Positions 29,201 to 38,157 of a stretch of DNA of 62,000 nt are shown here, piece after piece. The number at the start of each line of letters is the position of its first letter. Position 1 is the stretch's first letter. The translations under genes were made by a program, and so were the position numbers. The DNA comes from Mesostigma viride (taxonomy: Eukaryota; Streptophyta; Mesostigmatophyceae; Mesostigmatales; Mesostigmataceae). Below the pieces are notes generated by a model that was not told the origin of the DNA, ran no database searches, and was given only the letters and a program-made list of their open reading frames with translations. Location: NCBI GenBank assembly GCA_009746045.1, contig RPFO01000027.1:67501-129500 (forward strand), written 5' to 3'.

Positions 29201-32200
29201 CCGGGACTAGGGTGAGGGGAAGCAAGAAGGACGGCAGCCACGTGGTGGGGACGAAAGGGAAGGGGAGCGGTGCCACATTACGGGTTGCGGATGACGGATG
29301 AGGACGCCAGGACTAGGGTGAGGGGAAGCAAGAAGGACATCAGCCACGTGGTGGGGACGAAAGGGAAGGGGAGCGATGCCACATTACGGGTTGCGGATGA
29401 CAGATGAGGACGCCAGGACTAGGGTGAGGGGAAGCAAGAAGGACAGCAGCCACGTGGTGGGGACGAAAGGGAAGGGGAGCGATGCCACATTACGGGTTGC
29501 GGATGACGGATGAGGACGCCAGGACTAGGGTGAGGGGAAGCAAGAAGGACGGCAGCCACGTGGTGGGGACGAAAGGGAAGGGGAGCGGTGCCACATTACG
29601 GGTTGCAGGTGACGGATGAGGACGCCGGGACTAGGGTGAGGGGAAGCAAGAAGGACGGCAGCCACGTGGTGGGGACGAAAGGGAAGGGGAGCGGTGCCAC
29701 ATTACGGGTTGCGGATGACGGATGAGGACGCCAGGACTAGGGTGAGGGGAAGCAAGAAGGACATCAGCCACGTGGTGGGGACGAAAGGGAAGGGGAGCGG
29801 TGCCACATTACGGGTTGCGGATGACGGATGAGGACGCCAGGACTAGGGTGAGGGGAAGCAAGAAGGACAGCAGCCACGTGGTGGGGACGAAAGGGAAGGG
29901 GAGCGGTGCCACATTACGGGTTGCAGGTGACGGATGAGGACGCCAGGACTAGGGTGAGGGGAAGCAAGAAGGACGGCAGCCACGTGGTGGGGACGAAAGG
30001 GAAGGGGAGCGGTGCCACATTACGGGTTGCGGATGACGGATGAGGACGCCAGGACTAGGGTGAGGGGAAGCAAGAAGGACATCAGCCACGTGGTGGGGAC
30101 GAAAGGGAAGGGGAGCGGTGCCACATTACGGGTTGCAGGTGACGGATGAGGACGCCGGGACTAGGGTGAGGGGAAGCAAGAAGGACGGCAGCCACGTGGT
30201 GGGGACGAAAGGGAAGGGGAGCGGTGCCACATTACGGGTTGCAGATGACGGATGAGGACGCCGGGACTAGGGTGAGGGGAAGCAAGAAGGACGGCAGCCA
30301 CGTGGTGGGGACGAAAGGGAAGGGGAGCGGTGCCACATTACGGGTTGCGGATGACGGATGAGGACGCCAGGACTAGGGTGAGGGGAAGCAAGAAGGCCGG
30401 CAGCCACGTGGTGGGGACGAAAGGGAAGGGGAGCGGTGCCACATTACGGGTTGCAGATGACGGATGAGGACGCCAGGACTAGGGTGAGGGGAAGCAAGAA
30501 GGATGGCAGCCACGTGGTGGGGACGAAAGGGAAGGGGAGCGGTGCCACATTACGGGTTGCGGATGACGGATGAGGACGCCAGGACTAGGGTGAGGGGAAG
30601 CAAGAAGGACCGCAGCCACGTGGTGGGGACGAAAGGGAAGGGGAGCGGTGCCACATTACGGGTTGCAGGTGACGGATGAGGGCGCCAGGACTAGGGTGAG
30701 GGGAAGCAAGAAGGACAGCAGCCACGTGGTGGGGACGAAAGGGAAGGGGAGCGGTGCCACATTACGGGTTGCGGATGACGGATGAGGACGCCAGGACTAG
30801 GGTGAGGGGAAGCAAGAAGGACAGCAGCCACGTGGTGGGGACGAAAGGGAAGGGGAGCGGTGCCACATTACGGGTTGCAGGTGACGGATGAGGACGCCAG
30901 GACTAGGGTGAGGGGAAGCAAGAAGGACGGCAGCCACGTGGTGGGGACGAAAGGGAAGGGGAGCGGTGCCACATTACGGGTTGCGGATGACGGATGAGGA
31001 CACCAGGACTAGGGTGAGGGGAAGCAAGAAGGACATCAGCCACGTGGTGGGGATGAAAGGGAAGGGGAGCGGTGCCACATTACGGGTTGCGGATGACGGA
31101 TGAGGGCGCCAGGACTAGGGTGAGGGGAAGCAAGAAGGACGGCAGCCACGTGGTGGGGACGAAAGGGAAGGGGAGCGGTGCCAAATATGTGTCAAGGATG
31201 AAGGTGCGAGGACGCGAGACACGCAACGGGGATGCAGAGACGGGGTGTCAAGACGACAGAAATATATACCAAGGAACACCAGCCAGCACATCACGACAAA
31301 AGGGAGAACATACCGACAAATGGAATCCATGGCGGGGCAGGTGGGCAGCAACAAGGACATAAGAACATGTGGCGGAATGTCGGCAATGGCAACCACGGCG
31401 AGGGCCACGGGGGCCAGGACAAGCCCGGCGAGGGCCGCAAGTCCCAGGACAACCACAACGAGGACAACCACGGCGAGGACCATCACGGCGAGGACCTCCG
31501 CAGAGAGGACAAGCAGGACAGGAAGTGGGTGGACCGTGACACCGCGACGTTGCCCCCACCCCCGCAGCGAGGACAAGCAGGGCAGGAAGCGGGTGGACCG
31601 CGATGCCGTGACGTTGCCCCCACCCCCTGGATCCACTAGCCCACACCCCCACAGCACACAAGGGTGCACCGCATCCAGGACTACCGTAGTGGCCCTTATA
31701 TCAGTACGCATAATCATGTACGAATCGCCCTCGTACAGGCCGAAATAAATCCTCCCTTCCACCCTCGTACAACCCAAATTATCTCCTTCAGATTTCCAAT
31801 AAACACTCTACACCACACCATAGGGTCTACCTGCAGAGTCTCCTCAAATATGCACCCTGAAAATATACCCTACGTACTGTTAAAAAAATTCCAAAAGTTA
31901 ACGTGCACGTAACAAAAATTCCAAAAACCCTTCGTACGATCATTAAGCGTACGAGTATCAGGGCCACTAGGGTATCCCACAAGTGTCCACCGGCTTGAGC
32001 AGTACACACACACTGGGGGTACGGATCCATGTGCGGGCGTTAATCGTGTCAAGGTCCAACAACAGATGGGAAACTAACTGCTGCCGTCAACGCGGAAAAA
32101 GAATCATGTACGGATCGATATGTTTTTCTATGCATGCGGATGTAAATACGCAAGTCCACGATGGCACGACCCGGCGCACACGGCCCACAGCAGGCGGGGC

Positions 32201-35200
32201 ACTCCACACGCAGCCACCCCCCCGTATAAACTGTATGTCACTGTACGTCACCGACCTGCACGCATGACGGGCATGTGCATTTGAAGTCCTTTGCTTTCGG
32301 GACACAGGCGAAAGCGCCACCTCCTCTGCCTGCCCGAGTGGACCCGCCCCCCCCCCCGCCGCCGCTGCCGCTGCCGCTTCGTGCTCCCTCTTGGTCCCAG
32401 GCAGGCCGCACACGCTGCAGTGGGGCTCCTTGCGGGCTAATAAAGGCGCATCACCCCCAGCAGCGGAGCTAGCCACATCGCCGCGAGCGCTGCGCAGGGC
32501 CGCGCCGTCAAACGGGATGGGGCCTAATTCCTCCTCCCTCGTGCCTTGCGTGAAAGCCAAGTTCATCAGCAAGTTAACAGAAGGTAAGCTCGCATCCGCG
32601 TCAACGTCAACCACTTGTGATTTTGCCTGCGATAAACCCAAAGCAGCTTCGAGGGGTGGCCCTCTGTCCTCCTCCGCCGCCTTCTCCTGGTCGTCATCCA
32701 CTGAAAATTGCTTACTGCTGCCGCCGCCACCGTCCCCTTTGTTGTCCCCGTATTCGCCCAGGGACATGGCCGGGTGGGCGTTCAGGTCGGGCAGGATGCC
32801 CCGGCTCATCTCTCTCAGCCTGAGAAGGTACAAGCAGAAAGGAAGTTTGGGGTATTAGCACGTAAACCGAATTGATGGGGCAGGATGCCCCCGAGAATCT
32901 CTCTCAGCCCGCGGAGGTAAAAGCAGGAAGGAAGTTTGGGGTGTTGGTACGTAAAATCCTTGTTTAGAGTTCTAAATAAGGCCTGACATGGTGGGATTGC
33001 CCCAGCTCATCTCTCTTCAAGCTGCCAATTTGTCGGCACATGAACGGGCGGGTAGCCCGTCAAAGCTTGTCAAAAGTGTGGGCCCTGAGGTACGACAGAC
33101 AGGGGTAGGTTTCGTTGTAGGGATCGAAGTGCATGCAGTTAGCTAAATGATGCATGGCCCCGGCTCACCTCCTCACCGCCTGCACAGGTACAGGTACATG
33201 GAGGGGTGGGTGCCGCTACAGAAGGATACAAATACGCGGCCCCCGCTCACCTCCTCACCGCCTGCACAGGTAAGGGTATATTCATTACCGCATTAAGTTG
33301 TGTACGCTGGTAATGACGGTACATGGAGGGCTGGGTACCACGATCCACGCGGATGATCACGATCCTGAACAAATTCTGGTCGGGATCGACTGCCCGGGCT
33401 CCTGACCTCTACGTCTACAATGGCGTAAACAGAAACTCCCCCCGCGCGCTCCCCCCCACCCCCACCCCCGAGCCCCGGGGCACATCCCTCACCGGCGCGT
33501 GCCCAGCCCGAACGAGGAATACCAACTCGGTTCACACACCGGCCGTCTCCCCCATCCACCCCGCCCCCTCACTGGGGCAGTGCCTACCGAACCTGCATGC
33601 CGAAACGCTTTCAACAAAGTGTTTCCACGCCCCCCCCCCGGCGCCTCAGCGGGGCAGCACCTGCTGCGAAGTACACACATGTCGAAACCAACGAAAAACA
33701 AAGCTCTCTTGACCTCCCACCCAGCGTCCCCCTCACCTGGGCGGGACCTGCTACCCCCTTCCTGATCCTCATTTGGTTCTACCATGAACAAGGATGAAAA
33801 ACAAAACCCCACCAACCCGCCTACCTACCGACTGGACAACCCCTCCACCAGAGTAGCACCTACCAAATCTGCGAGTCAAAACGATGCACACAAAGTGCAA
33901 CCCCCCCCCAGCCCCCTCACCGGAGCAGCACCTACTCATAACTCACCTGCATGCCAAAATGCTTTGAACAAAGTGTTTCCACACCCCTGCCGCGTGCTCA
34001 CCTTCTCAGCACCGGCTGCTGTGTCAAATCAGAAGTCTCTTGAACCCCCCCACACACACCCTCACCGGGGCAGTGCCTACCACACCTGCATGTCAAACCC
34101 CTTCGACAAAGTGTTTCCATGGCCACCCCGCCGACTTTTACTCACCGCGGCAGCACCTGGTGACAGTTGAAGGGAGCTACTAGGCGGCGTGCGTTTGTGG
34201 CGCCCACGTGCGGCAACCCGGCCTTGTCGTAGTCGCAGCCCAGACACAGCGCGAGCGCCACAAGGTGCTCCTGGTGGAGGTGGTTGGCTTCGAGCGTGCT
34301 CGCGCGGTAGAGCTCGAGCGACGCGTCCTGGTGAATACAAAAACCATCAGCACACGTCCGGTGAGTAAATAGCATCAATACAATACATACCATCGATAGC
34401 TGGTGAATATATACCAACAACAGCTCCAGCGATATCGTCCGGTGAGTAACTAGCATCAAGACACAAAGCACGGTTGATGGGCTTGAGACGGTCAGACAAA
34501 GAGCGCGACCGAGTGCTCTTTATCTGACTGCTCTTTCCCTAGTTAGTGCAGGTGGTCGGTACAAGCACGATCAATGATATGCCCTGCCTGTGGTTGCACC
34601 CACCAAATGGGATCTTATTTGGCATCCTAGCATATGACATCCTGATGTTGTAGGGATCTGACCGGCATCCTGGTATGTTACATCCTGTTGTCATTGAGAT
34701 AATGTTATAGGGATCCAATTGTTATAGTAGTGCATACTACTTCCACTAAATATACAGTGCTAGCATGTTTATATAGGGATCCAATTGTTATAGTAGTGCA
34801 TACCACTTCCACTAAATATACAGTGCTAGCATGTTTATATAGGGATCCAATTGTTATAGTAGTGCATACTACTTCCACTAAATATACAGTGCTAGCATGT
34901 TTATATAGGGATCCAATTGTTATAGTAGTGCATACCACTTCCACTAAATATACAGTGCTAGCATGTTTATATAAACTACAATTACATCCACTAAAGGGAT
35001 GCATCGTGCGAGCGACGCCACCCCATTATCTAGACCAAACCCAGTTGTTGACATGCACTTCTTTGATGACAAGCTCTGCGGCATGCCTGAGCGCGTCCCT
35101 GTCTTTTACTACCACCGACGACACCTTTTATTTTTCTTTCACTGCGGGGAAGAAACGCAGTATTACCCAGCGAGCAACTCCGTGCACCGGCTCCTCAAGA

Positions 35201-38157
35201 CCAGACCAGGGTGATCACTACCAGCCCACGCCCTCTACACACCCCATGTGGTACCATGCCCACCTTGTTGTTGTTCATGGTCAGCTCCTTGATGACCGTG
35301 CGCGCGCCGTGCACAAGCGTGTCGCTGTCGGGAGAGACGACCGCATCCACCAGCCCCTGCTTGTTCAGCTCTGGGGGATGGAGAAAAAAGTGTGCCCCGA
35401 CAACTCACACACAGCAGCAAGCGGCCGTGCTTGTTCAGCTCTGGAGGTTCAGCTCATGCCCAAGTACAACAGATGAGGAATGACAAGGAGCTTCACACGG
35501 TAGGCTCAACGCAGGAAAGAGCTCTTTGCTCTCTTTCTTCAAGACAGGCCCCGGCTTCTCCCTCACCCTCACAGTACGGGCCCAGGCATCACATGCACCA
35601 GCGGTGGTGGCGCGTACGTACCTGCACACAGCGCCTCAGCCTCTCCCTCGGCGAACACCACCGGGAAGCCCATCAGGCGCAGCATGGCCTGAGCACGCGA
35701 CACCCACGGCAGGCAAGGGGGAGTGGGAAGACGGCGGAGTTGAGGCAGGTATCAAGCAGGCGCAGGGGAGGAAGCTGTCACCATGTTTGTATCCATCAAG
35801 GACCGGTGCACATCAGGCACAGGATGGTCTGGGAAAGGGGACACCCAATGGCAGGTGGGGGGAGTGGGAGGAGTGTGGCAGGGCGCTGTCACGGATGAAC
35901 CCGCACGCATCAGGCACAGCACGGTCTAGGGAAGGGGACACCCCCCCAAAACAAAGGCAAGGGCGTAAAGAATATATGGGGGAACAGGACAGGGCGAACG
36001 CACCGGGACGGCATTAGCCTCACCCTCTACAGCAAAATGACCATCCAGCGCGTATGTAAAGGGGGTGAACACGGGGGCACCGGTAATTCCCGGAGAATTA
36101 CCGGCACCGGTGCGTTAGCAGAAACACTGCATCGGGGGGCGGGCAAGGGGCGGGGGGGTGCCGCTGACACCAGAGGTGCGAATGTACCTACATGCAAGTC
36201 AAGCCCTACGGGTGACACATAAAATTAAAATGGCCGGGTAATTGGCAATGGATGGATTCCAAGTTTTCTGAATACACAGCGGGACAAACGCCGGCAAGTT
36301 CTCTGAATACACAGCGGGAAAAACGCCGGCAAGTTTTCTGAATACACAGCGGGACAAACGCCGGCAAGTTTTCTGAATACACAGCGGGACAAACGCCGGC
36401 AAGTTCTCTGAATACACAGCGGGACAAACGCCGGCAAGTTCTCTGAATACACAGCGGGACAAATGCCGGCAAGCCAAGGGGAAACAGGCGAAGGGGAATA
36501 GGCCAGTGGAACCAATCTGAGCGCCCAAGTCATGCTGCCAGGCTTGCAGCGCCAGCATTGGCAGCGATCCACAAGAACACCATCAAAGAAACCCAGTCAA
36601 AAAATTGTTTCAACGACGGCGGGTGATTCATTGGAGTGAACGGTTGTAACTGGCGCACACAGCCACAGAAAGGGCCTGCGCACACGGAACGTTTGGCATC
36701 TGGCATCTGCTCATGTCCACCGAACTGCCACCATTGGCCATCTACCAATGACACCCCCCCAGGGTAATGAGAATGCCACCATCTCTTGCGATGAAGCTGG
36801 AGGTATGCACAGGGCACAGACAGATATGATAGGACAAAGTTTTCAAAAGAAAAAAAAAGAGACTAACTGGGGCCGCGAATGCAGGGCCCGACCACAGCAA
36901 CCTGTCAACCACAGAGTTACTTTCTCCCTCCACCTATGTCTTTAGCTCGTCCACCTGTTGTCATTTCGGGGCAGGTGCCCCATTGTTTGATTTCTAATAG
37001 AACCCACACCAGCGCCCTACCCACCCCCGTCTCTCAGCGGATCACGTTACAGTGAACCATCGTTACAGTGACCCACCACCGTCTCTCGATTCACCCGCTT
37101 GAACTCCTGGTTGTACGCCAGAGGGGGCGCCGCCGCCGCGCTATCAAAACCGTGTCCGCCCAGCCAGTGTCCACCTTTTTGCCCGCGCGGCAGCATCCGG
37201 CCGTACGTGGGCCCGCGCCCTGAATTGCAGCTGGCCCGGAAGCGCTCGAGCCGCGCTTGGTTCTTGAGTGAGGGGGGGCAACCGTCCACGACAAAGACTG
37301 GCAGCGCGCTGCACTGCACGCCATACAGGATCGCGCGCAGCACAACATGAAGACAGGAGCACCTATCAGAGCACGAAACACACGCGGCGCGCTGCACTCC
37401 ACGCCGTAGCAAACAACATGGGAGAGATACGATATGCCACCCCCACGACGGCCACCAAGCCATGAGCATCACCCATTACACCCATGACACATTAGCATGA
37501 CACCACAAACACGGGCAGGTGAATGCGGCAGTGCATGCACACGTGGCGACAGGGGCTTAGCGATACTTGCATCCCAGGGCCCACCATGCCCCATGGTGGC
37601 CACGAGGGCGTGACAATGCCGTCACTCGGATGACAGAACAAACACCGGCAGCACGCCGCATGTGTCACGCCACGTCCACAACGGCTATGTGCTCATGCCC
37701 CCCCGCGCCCAGTGCCCCGCGCGCATGCCCCCATGCGCTCATGCACTGTGTGTGCGCGCTCACGGTGCACCCCTTCCACCGTGATCAAGCCGCCCAATCA
37801 AACATGGAATTCGCGCGTGCGCCTGATATTCCACGTCGAATTCTGCGTTAGTACATTCCAACGCAAAGCGTGGGTGCCCGCAGCAGCTAGAGAGGTACTA
37901 AGGCAAAGCCGTCACCACCCGCACGGATGGCGCAGGATCCTCACCGTTGTCAGCATCTTTATGGCGCGGAAGAAAATGACCCGCATATGAGGCTTCACCA
38001 CGGCAGGATTGTTACCCAGCGCGCCGATAGCGGCGCAGATCCAGTAGGATAGGTCGACCGCGACCCGCTTGCCCGCCAGCTCTTTCCGGAGCTGCGCCAC
38101 GGTGGAGGCCTTCTCCCCATACTCAGCTACCAGATCCCATAAAGATGTCACGCCCAT
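19191..38157 (-). CDS. GEN1: GEN1/SEND1-like Holliday-junction resolvase (RAD2/XPG family), ten exons
   Basis: Structure-selective nuclease that cuts four-way DNA junctions and flaps in homologous recombination. Exons, 5' to 3': 38157-37945, 37313-37080, 35688-35622, 35370-35264, 34327-34146, 32819-32256, 28380-28248, 26815-26504, 25533-24353, 23276-19191; all introns are GT-AG and phases match. N-terminal MGVTSLWDL; acidic residues D35, D81, the EGEAE of exon 3, D186/D188 (SPDSD) and D239 (GCDYD) are all kept; then a helix-hairpin-helix, a plant-type CxxCG..GTK..H / FKCTCPSC cysteine region, and a chromodomain-like segment. The product is about 2,350 residues, far longer than plant homologues (~600), owing to a disordered tail. 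Frameshifts at G/C runs in exons 6 and 10 look like sequence errors or recent damage. Confidence 0.9.
23420..23632. repeat. (CCCA)n microsatellite in GEN1 intron 9
   Basis: Tetramer run with a few indels. In the transcript this is (TGGG)n, potentially quadruplex-forming, placed between exon 9 and exon 10. Confidence 0.95.
23633..24170. repeat. Degenerate ~75-110-bp repeats in GEN1 intron 9
   Basis: Recurrent, diverged blocks containing ACAAGGCCAATTGA/ACAAGACCAAT, then a CCGATGCT/CTGATGCTC element, a C-run and a TGTATAT segment; at least six are recognisable. No exon-edge match is seen here. Confidence 0.75.
24353..25533 (-). CDS. GEN1: GEN1-like exon 9 (chromodomain-like segment and linker)
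   Basis: Open for about 394 codons. SLWLHPTSVLSENVVDGQSF then YKLQWSVE resembles the small chromodomain-type barrel after the nuclease core in GEN1/Yen1. The rest is low-complexity Ser/Pro/Asp/Gly sequence ending FRERE before donor GGGAG|GTGAGA. The acceptor at GCCCAG|GTGGGC (25533) is the best phase-compatible choice but not certain. Confidence 0.65.
25640..26160. repeat. 38-bp and 32-bp minisatellites in GEN1 intron 8
   Basis: 25640-25800 has four units of CTGATAAGACCAGAAAATGC then CTTGGACAACAATGGTTA. 25866-26155 has nine units of GATAAAGTTTGATAGCGATA then GTCACTAATGAG. 26161-26503 is unique intron. Confidence 0.93.
26504..26815 (-). CDS. GEN1: GEN1-like exon 8
   Basis: 312 bp. SSLAWSPPNVRGLQALLVDN then LLPLLAAYALQ matches the W.RP....L..F......W......VLP.L segment that follows in homologues. 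A Gly/Glu-rich linker fills the end. Acceptor ACGCCAG|GGTCCT, donor CCCAAG|GTATGA, phase 1. Confidence 0.8.
26820..28247. repeat. GEN1 intron 7: purine-rich run, 64-bp repeats and exon 7 donor copy
   Basis: 26830-27060 is A/G-rich with loose ACAAACAAAGG repeats, so it is pyrimidine-rich in the transcript near the exon 8 acceptor. 27546-27800 holds three to four units of about 64 bp (GGCCACTATGTTGGGGTCAG then TGCCTTATCTACCACACACG). Two to three AAGCAAGCAAAAAGGCACG and GTTGGGGTTTA repeats lie at 27890-28065. 28083-28115 (CGCAGTCCCGCGCAGGGCGT) is a diverged copy of the exon 7 donor edge at 28250-28275 (TGCAGTCCCGCGCGGGCGTC). Confidence 0.8.
28248..28380 (-). CDS. GEN1: GEN1-like exon 7
   Basis: 133 bp, acceptor CCCCACAG|GCAGCG, donor TGCAAAG|GTACAT. 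Encodes QMRWWSGMSEKMRQRGGFPD then ERIIAAFTTPA, aligning with the W..K......FPNE.II..Y segment that follows the cysteine region in plant GEN1. Confidence 0.82.
28388..31195. repeat. 106-bp minisatellite at the acceptor of GEN1 exon 7
   Basis: About 26 units of 106 bp containing GACGCCAGGACTAGGGTGAG, GGGAAGCAAGAAGGACGGCA, CCACGTGGTGGGGACGAAAG and CCACATTACGGGTTGCGG. The first unit merges directly with the exon 7 acceptor region (GTGGGGACGCCAGAAATGTG). In transcript sense each unit carries a CTTCCCTTTCGTCCCCACCA pyrimidine tract like that of the true acceptor. Variants (GGATGACGG/GGTGACGG, GACGG/GACAG/GACAT) recur in blocks, indicating multi-unit duplications. Confidence 0.95.
31196..32255. other. 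5' part of GEN1 intron 6
   Basis: Mostly unique. 31380-31520 has degenerate GGCGAGGAC/AACCACGGCGAGG repeats, and 31550-31625 has two copies of CGCAGCGAGGACAAGCAGGG-type sequence around (CCCCCACCCCC). No independent coding chain is seen. Confidence 0.55.
32256..32819 (-). CDS. GEN1: GEN1-like exon 6 (cysteine region), frameshifted
   Basis: Begins LREMSRGILPDL after acceptor TTCTCAG|GCTGAG. A linker rich in Asp, Ser and Ala follows, then KEPHCSVCGLPGTKREH. The matching second half, ACVPKAKDFKCTCPSCVQ, is in another frame. The switch falls at the 11-C run 32347-32357, where a change of one base reconciles the frames. In plant GEN1 these two halves are one continuous region, so a homopolymer error or a fresh mutation is likely. 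Donor GTGCAG|GTCGGT. Confidence 0.8.
32820..33060 (-). repeat. Copies of GEN1 exon 6 acceptor edge
   Basis: The acceptor plus exon start (plus strand 32785-32835: GGGCAGGATGCCCCGGCTCA then TCTCTCTCAGCCTGAGAAGG) is repeated at 32880-32925 (GGCAGGATGCCCCCGAGAAT then CTCTCTCAGCCCGCGGAGG), including the following AAGCAGGAAGGAAGTTTGGG. A third, poorer copy at 32985-33020 reads GGATTGCCCCAGCTCATCTC. Confidence 0.85.
33160..33330. repeat. Short duplications in GEN1 intron 5
   Basis: CGGCTCACCTCCTCACCGCC plus TGCACAGGTA occurs twice (about 33171 and 33245). ACATGGAGGGGTGGGTGCC and ACATGGAGGGCTGGGTACC occur at 33197 and 33320. Confidence 0.8.
33470..34160 (-). repeat. Ladder of degenerate GEN1 exon 5 donor-edge copies
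   Basis: The exon 5 end and donor (plus strand CTCACCGCGGCAGCACCTGG, 34141) is echoed every 90-130 bp: CTCACCGGGGCAGTGCCTAC (about 34056), CTCACCGGAGCAGCACCTAC (33915), CTCACCTGGGCGGGACCTGC (33732), CTCAGCGGGGCAGCACCTGC (33645) and CTCACTGGGGCAGTGCCTAC (33567). Between copies recurs CTTTCAACAAAGTGTTTCCA. Most keep a GGTGAG donor in transcript sense. Confidence 0.87.
34146..34327 (-). CDS. GEN1: GEN1-like exon 5 (helix-hairpin-helix)
   Basis: 182 bp encoding LELYRASTLEA, LVALALCLGCDYD (last active-site Asp) and AGLPHVGATNARRLV, the DNA-binding helix-hairpin-helix. Acceptor TTCACCAG|GACGCG, donor GCCGCG|GTGAGT, phase 2. Confidence 0.9.
34327..34480 (-). repeat. Copy of GEN1 exon 5 acceptor edge
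   Basis: Transcript-sense ATTCACCAG|GACGCGTCGCT at the exon start recurs about 100 bp upstream in the intron as ACTCACCGGACGATATCGCT then GGAGCTGTTG. The acceptor AG is damaged in the copy (CCGG). Confidence 0.75.
34711..34985. repeat. 66-bp minisatellite in GEN1 intron 4
   Basis: Four units of 66 bp: GGATCCAATTGTTATAGTAG, TGCATACTACTTCCACTAAA, TATACAGTGCTAGCATGTTT, ATATAG. They are nearly identical and 22 codons long, so open frames on both strands are incidental. Confidence 0.95.
35264..35370 (-). CDS. GEN1: GEN1-like exon 4
   Basis: 107 bp. The split codon G|AG gives ELNKQGLVDAVVSPDSDTLV, with the paired catalytic aspartates, then HGARTVIKELTMNNNK. Acceptor CCCCCAG|AGCTGA, donor AACAAG|GTGGGC. 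Confidence 0.9.
35371..35460 (-). repeat. Copy of GEN1 exon 4 acceptor edge
   Basis: Plus-strand GCTTGTTCAGCTCTGGGGGA (exon 4 start plus acceptor, 35359) recurs at 35428 as GCTTGTTCAGCTCTGGAGGT, 69 bp into the upstream intron, still with a CAG acceptor in sense orientation. Confidence 0.88.
35622..35688 (-). CDS. GEN1: GEN1-like exon 3
   Basis: 67 bp encoding AMLRLMGFPVVFAEGEAEAL then CA, the glutamate-bearing helix of the nuclease core. Acceptor GTGCTCAG|GCCATG, donor GTGCAG|GTACGT, phase 1 at its end. Confidence 0.9.
35665..35945 (-). repeat. Two copies of GEN1 exon 3 acceptor edge
   Basis: CATCAGGCGCAGCATGGCCT then GAGCACGCGACACCC at the exon start (35671) is repeated as CATCAGGCACAGGATGGTCT then GGGAAAGGGGACACCC (about 35812) and CATCAGGCACAGCACGGTCT then AGGGAAGGGGACACCC (about 35909). 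Confidence 0.9.
36255..36475. repeat. 35-bp minisatellite in GEN1 intron 2
   Basis: Six units of CGGGACAAACGCCGGCAAGT then TTTCTGAATACACAG, nearly perfect. 36480-37019 is unique intron. Confidence 0.95.
37020..37090 (-). repeat. Copy of GEN1 exon 2 donor edge
   Basis: CCCACCACCGTCTCTCGATT (exon 2 end plus donor, 37072) recurs at about 37019 as CCCACCCCCGTCTCTCAGCG. ACAGTGAACCATCGTTACAGTGA between them is itself an imperfect duplication. Confidence 0.75.
37080..37313 (-). CDS. GEN1: GEN1-like exon 2
   Basis: 78 codons. Acceptor GTGCAG|TGCAGC gives CSALPVFVVDGCPPSLKNQA with active-site D81, then YNQEFKRVNRE. The donor is either ACG|GTGGTG (37080) or three bases later at GTG|GTGGGT (37077); both keep phase. 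Confidence 0.88.
37300..37420 (-). repeat. Copy of GEN1 exon 2 acceptor edge
   Basis: The exon 2 start plus acceptor (plus strand GGCAGCGCGCTGCACTGCAC then GCCATA, 37300) is repeated at about 37384 as GGCGCGCTGCACTCCACGCC then GTAGC. The transcript-sense copy would read a shortened CSAP.VF-like start. Confidence 0.82.
37421..37944. other. GEN1 intron 1, unique
   Basis: GC-rich sequence with short ORFs on both strands, none convincing. No tandem array and no clear exon-edge copy. Confidence 0.5.
37945..38157 (-). CDS. GEN1: GEN1-like exon 1
   Basis: 71 codons starting at MGVTSLWDLVAEYGEK, the standard N-terminus of the family (Met-Gly must be first), so the in-frame ATG 42 bp upstream is not preferred. 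Contains GKRVAVDLSYWI, with the first metal-binding Asp at 35. Donor ACAACG|GTGAGG, phase 0. Confidence 0.9.

Noticed and set aside
28420-31195. CRISPR-like array of direct repeats with spacers
   Set aside because: Units are 106 bp with no distinct spacers, in a eukaryotic intron. The 45/50-bp, 53-bp and 91-bp arrays fail for the same reason.
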